Source: CAXSEF01 sp050920955
GTDB taxonomy: Bacteria; Pseudomonadota; Alphaproteobacteria; Acetobacterales; Acetobacteraceae
Length of the DNA stretch: 7,725 nucleotides
Assembly: GCA_050920955.1 (NCBI GenBank)
Contig: JBPBQS010000254.1
Span: forward strand, 1-7,725
Direction: 5' to 3'
A program made the translations under genes and the position numbers. Each line of letters starts with the position of its first letter. Within the stretch, counting starts at the first letter, position 1. This document shows, one piece after another, positions 7,245 through 7,725 of the stretch. The notes below the pieces were generated by a model. It was not told where the DNA came from. It saw only the letters and a list, made by a program, of their open reading frames with translations, and did not search any database.

Positions 7245-7725
7245 GCGCCACGACCGAACATGAACCTGCGGCCACGTCTCGCCTTGCTTGCAGCCTCGGC
7301 GACGGCGTTGCTGTCCAGCAGCCTCATGAAGGCCGCCTGGCGGGCGACTTCCGCGATGGCGGTCCGGAACGCTCCGCTTGTCGCCGCAGCGGGCTGGCCC
7401 AGGTTGGCGGCGGCAATCATCGCTCTTGGCATGTCGTTGATGACGACGTCCGCCTTCATCTGGAGGGTCTTCTCCACCTGTTGCCGGGTCAGTCCGCCCG
7501 GCATCCCGAGCCGGTTCAGGATCACGACCGCCCGTCGCGTCTGGCCAGGACCGGCCGGGAGATCGAGGATGCGCAGGGTGTCGCGAAGACTGGCCAGGGT
7601 CGGGATCGTCACGATGATGCGCTGGTGCGCCAGCAGGAGAAGTTCCTTGTAGAACCGTATCGGTTCGATCGGCGTATCGGCGATGATGAGGTTGTAGCGC
7701 TTGCGCACCGCTTCCATGAGCTTCG
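7241..7725 (-). CDS. tadZ: TadZ/CpaE-like pilus localisation ATPase, C-terminal part (cut by the window edge)
   Basis: The last ~161 residues of a MinD/ParA-superfamily protein. The frame runs off the window at 7725, and the ATG at 7717 is internal, not the start. Visible features are the hydrophobic strand YNLIIADTP, whose Asp would be in the Walker B/switch II position, then RIIVTIPTLASLRDTLRILD, AVVILNRLGMPGGLT and AIAEVARQAAFM, all in the order seen in CpaE/TadZ. The C-terminus is basic (SKARRGRRFMFGRG). In this family TadZ/CpaE sits at the cell pole and recruits the Tad machine. The Walker A and N-terminal receiver-like domain would lie outside the window, so the assignment relies on the C-terminal half plus its position immediately upstream of tadA, with a four-base ATGA overlap. 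Confidence 0.82.
   Translation of the reverse strand, partial: KLMEAVRKRYNLIIADTPIEPIRFYKELLLLAHQRIIVTIPTLASLRDTLRILDLPAGPGQTRRAVVILNRLGMPGGLTRQQVEKTLQMKADVVINDMPRAMIAAANLGQPAAATSGAFRTAIAEVARQAAFMRLLDSNAVAEAASKARRGRRFMFGRGA

Noticed and set aside
5979..7652. 557-codon open frame on the plus strand, antisense to tadA and tadZ
   Set aside because: The translation is rich in Asp/His/Ala/Val repeats typical of the complement of high-GC codons, with no recognisable domain. The minus strand encodes intact TadA.

Overview
The window is very GC-rich (roughly 70% by eye), fully gene-dense chromosomal DNA, most likely from a high-GC alphaproteobacterium. The main argument is the adjacent pair PBP1A then prfB on the same strand, an order I recall as common in Alphaproteobacteria, together with a CpaE-CpaF-TadB-TadC type pilus block in the Caulobacter order. 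Rhodospirillales/Acetobacteraceae is a reasonable guess, but it is inference from memory and not tested. No IS, phage, CRISPR, tRNA or rRNA signal is visible.

Left half, plus strand. Bases 1-157 precede the first gene. They are open in all three forward frames because of base composition, and I cannot assign a gene to them. From 158 to 2713 lies a complete class A penicillin-binding protein (PBP1A, mrcA/ponA), with every glycosyltransferase and transpeptidase motif intact. A 91-base spacer holding a perfect 9-bp GC-rich inverted repeat separates it from prfB (2805-3936), which encodes peptide chain release factor 2. prfB is not a single open frame. It carries the classical programmed +1 frameshift (AGGAGG, 3-nt spacer, CTT TGA C) after codon 23, so RF2 controls its own synthesis at an in-frame UGA.

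Right half, minus strand. Four genes form a tightly coupled tad (tight adherence / Flp pilus) operon read from right to left: the C-terminal part of a TadZ/CpaE-like ATPase (cut by the window edge), the TadA/CpaF secretion ATPase, and the inner-membrane platform proteins TadB and TadC. Each junction is a 4-base stop/start overlap (ATGA, GTGA, GTGA). The operon ends 16 bases from the end of prfB, in convergent orientation.

Together the tad proteins would form the inner-membrane motor of a type IVc pilus: TadZ for polar localisation, TadA for ATP-driven assembly, and TadB/TadC as the membrane platform. The pilin, prepilin peptidase, secretin and minor pilins are not in this window. I found no evidence for a novel system. 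The most notable element is the prfB recoding site, which is well known in kind but easy to mis-annotate.
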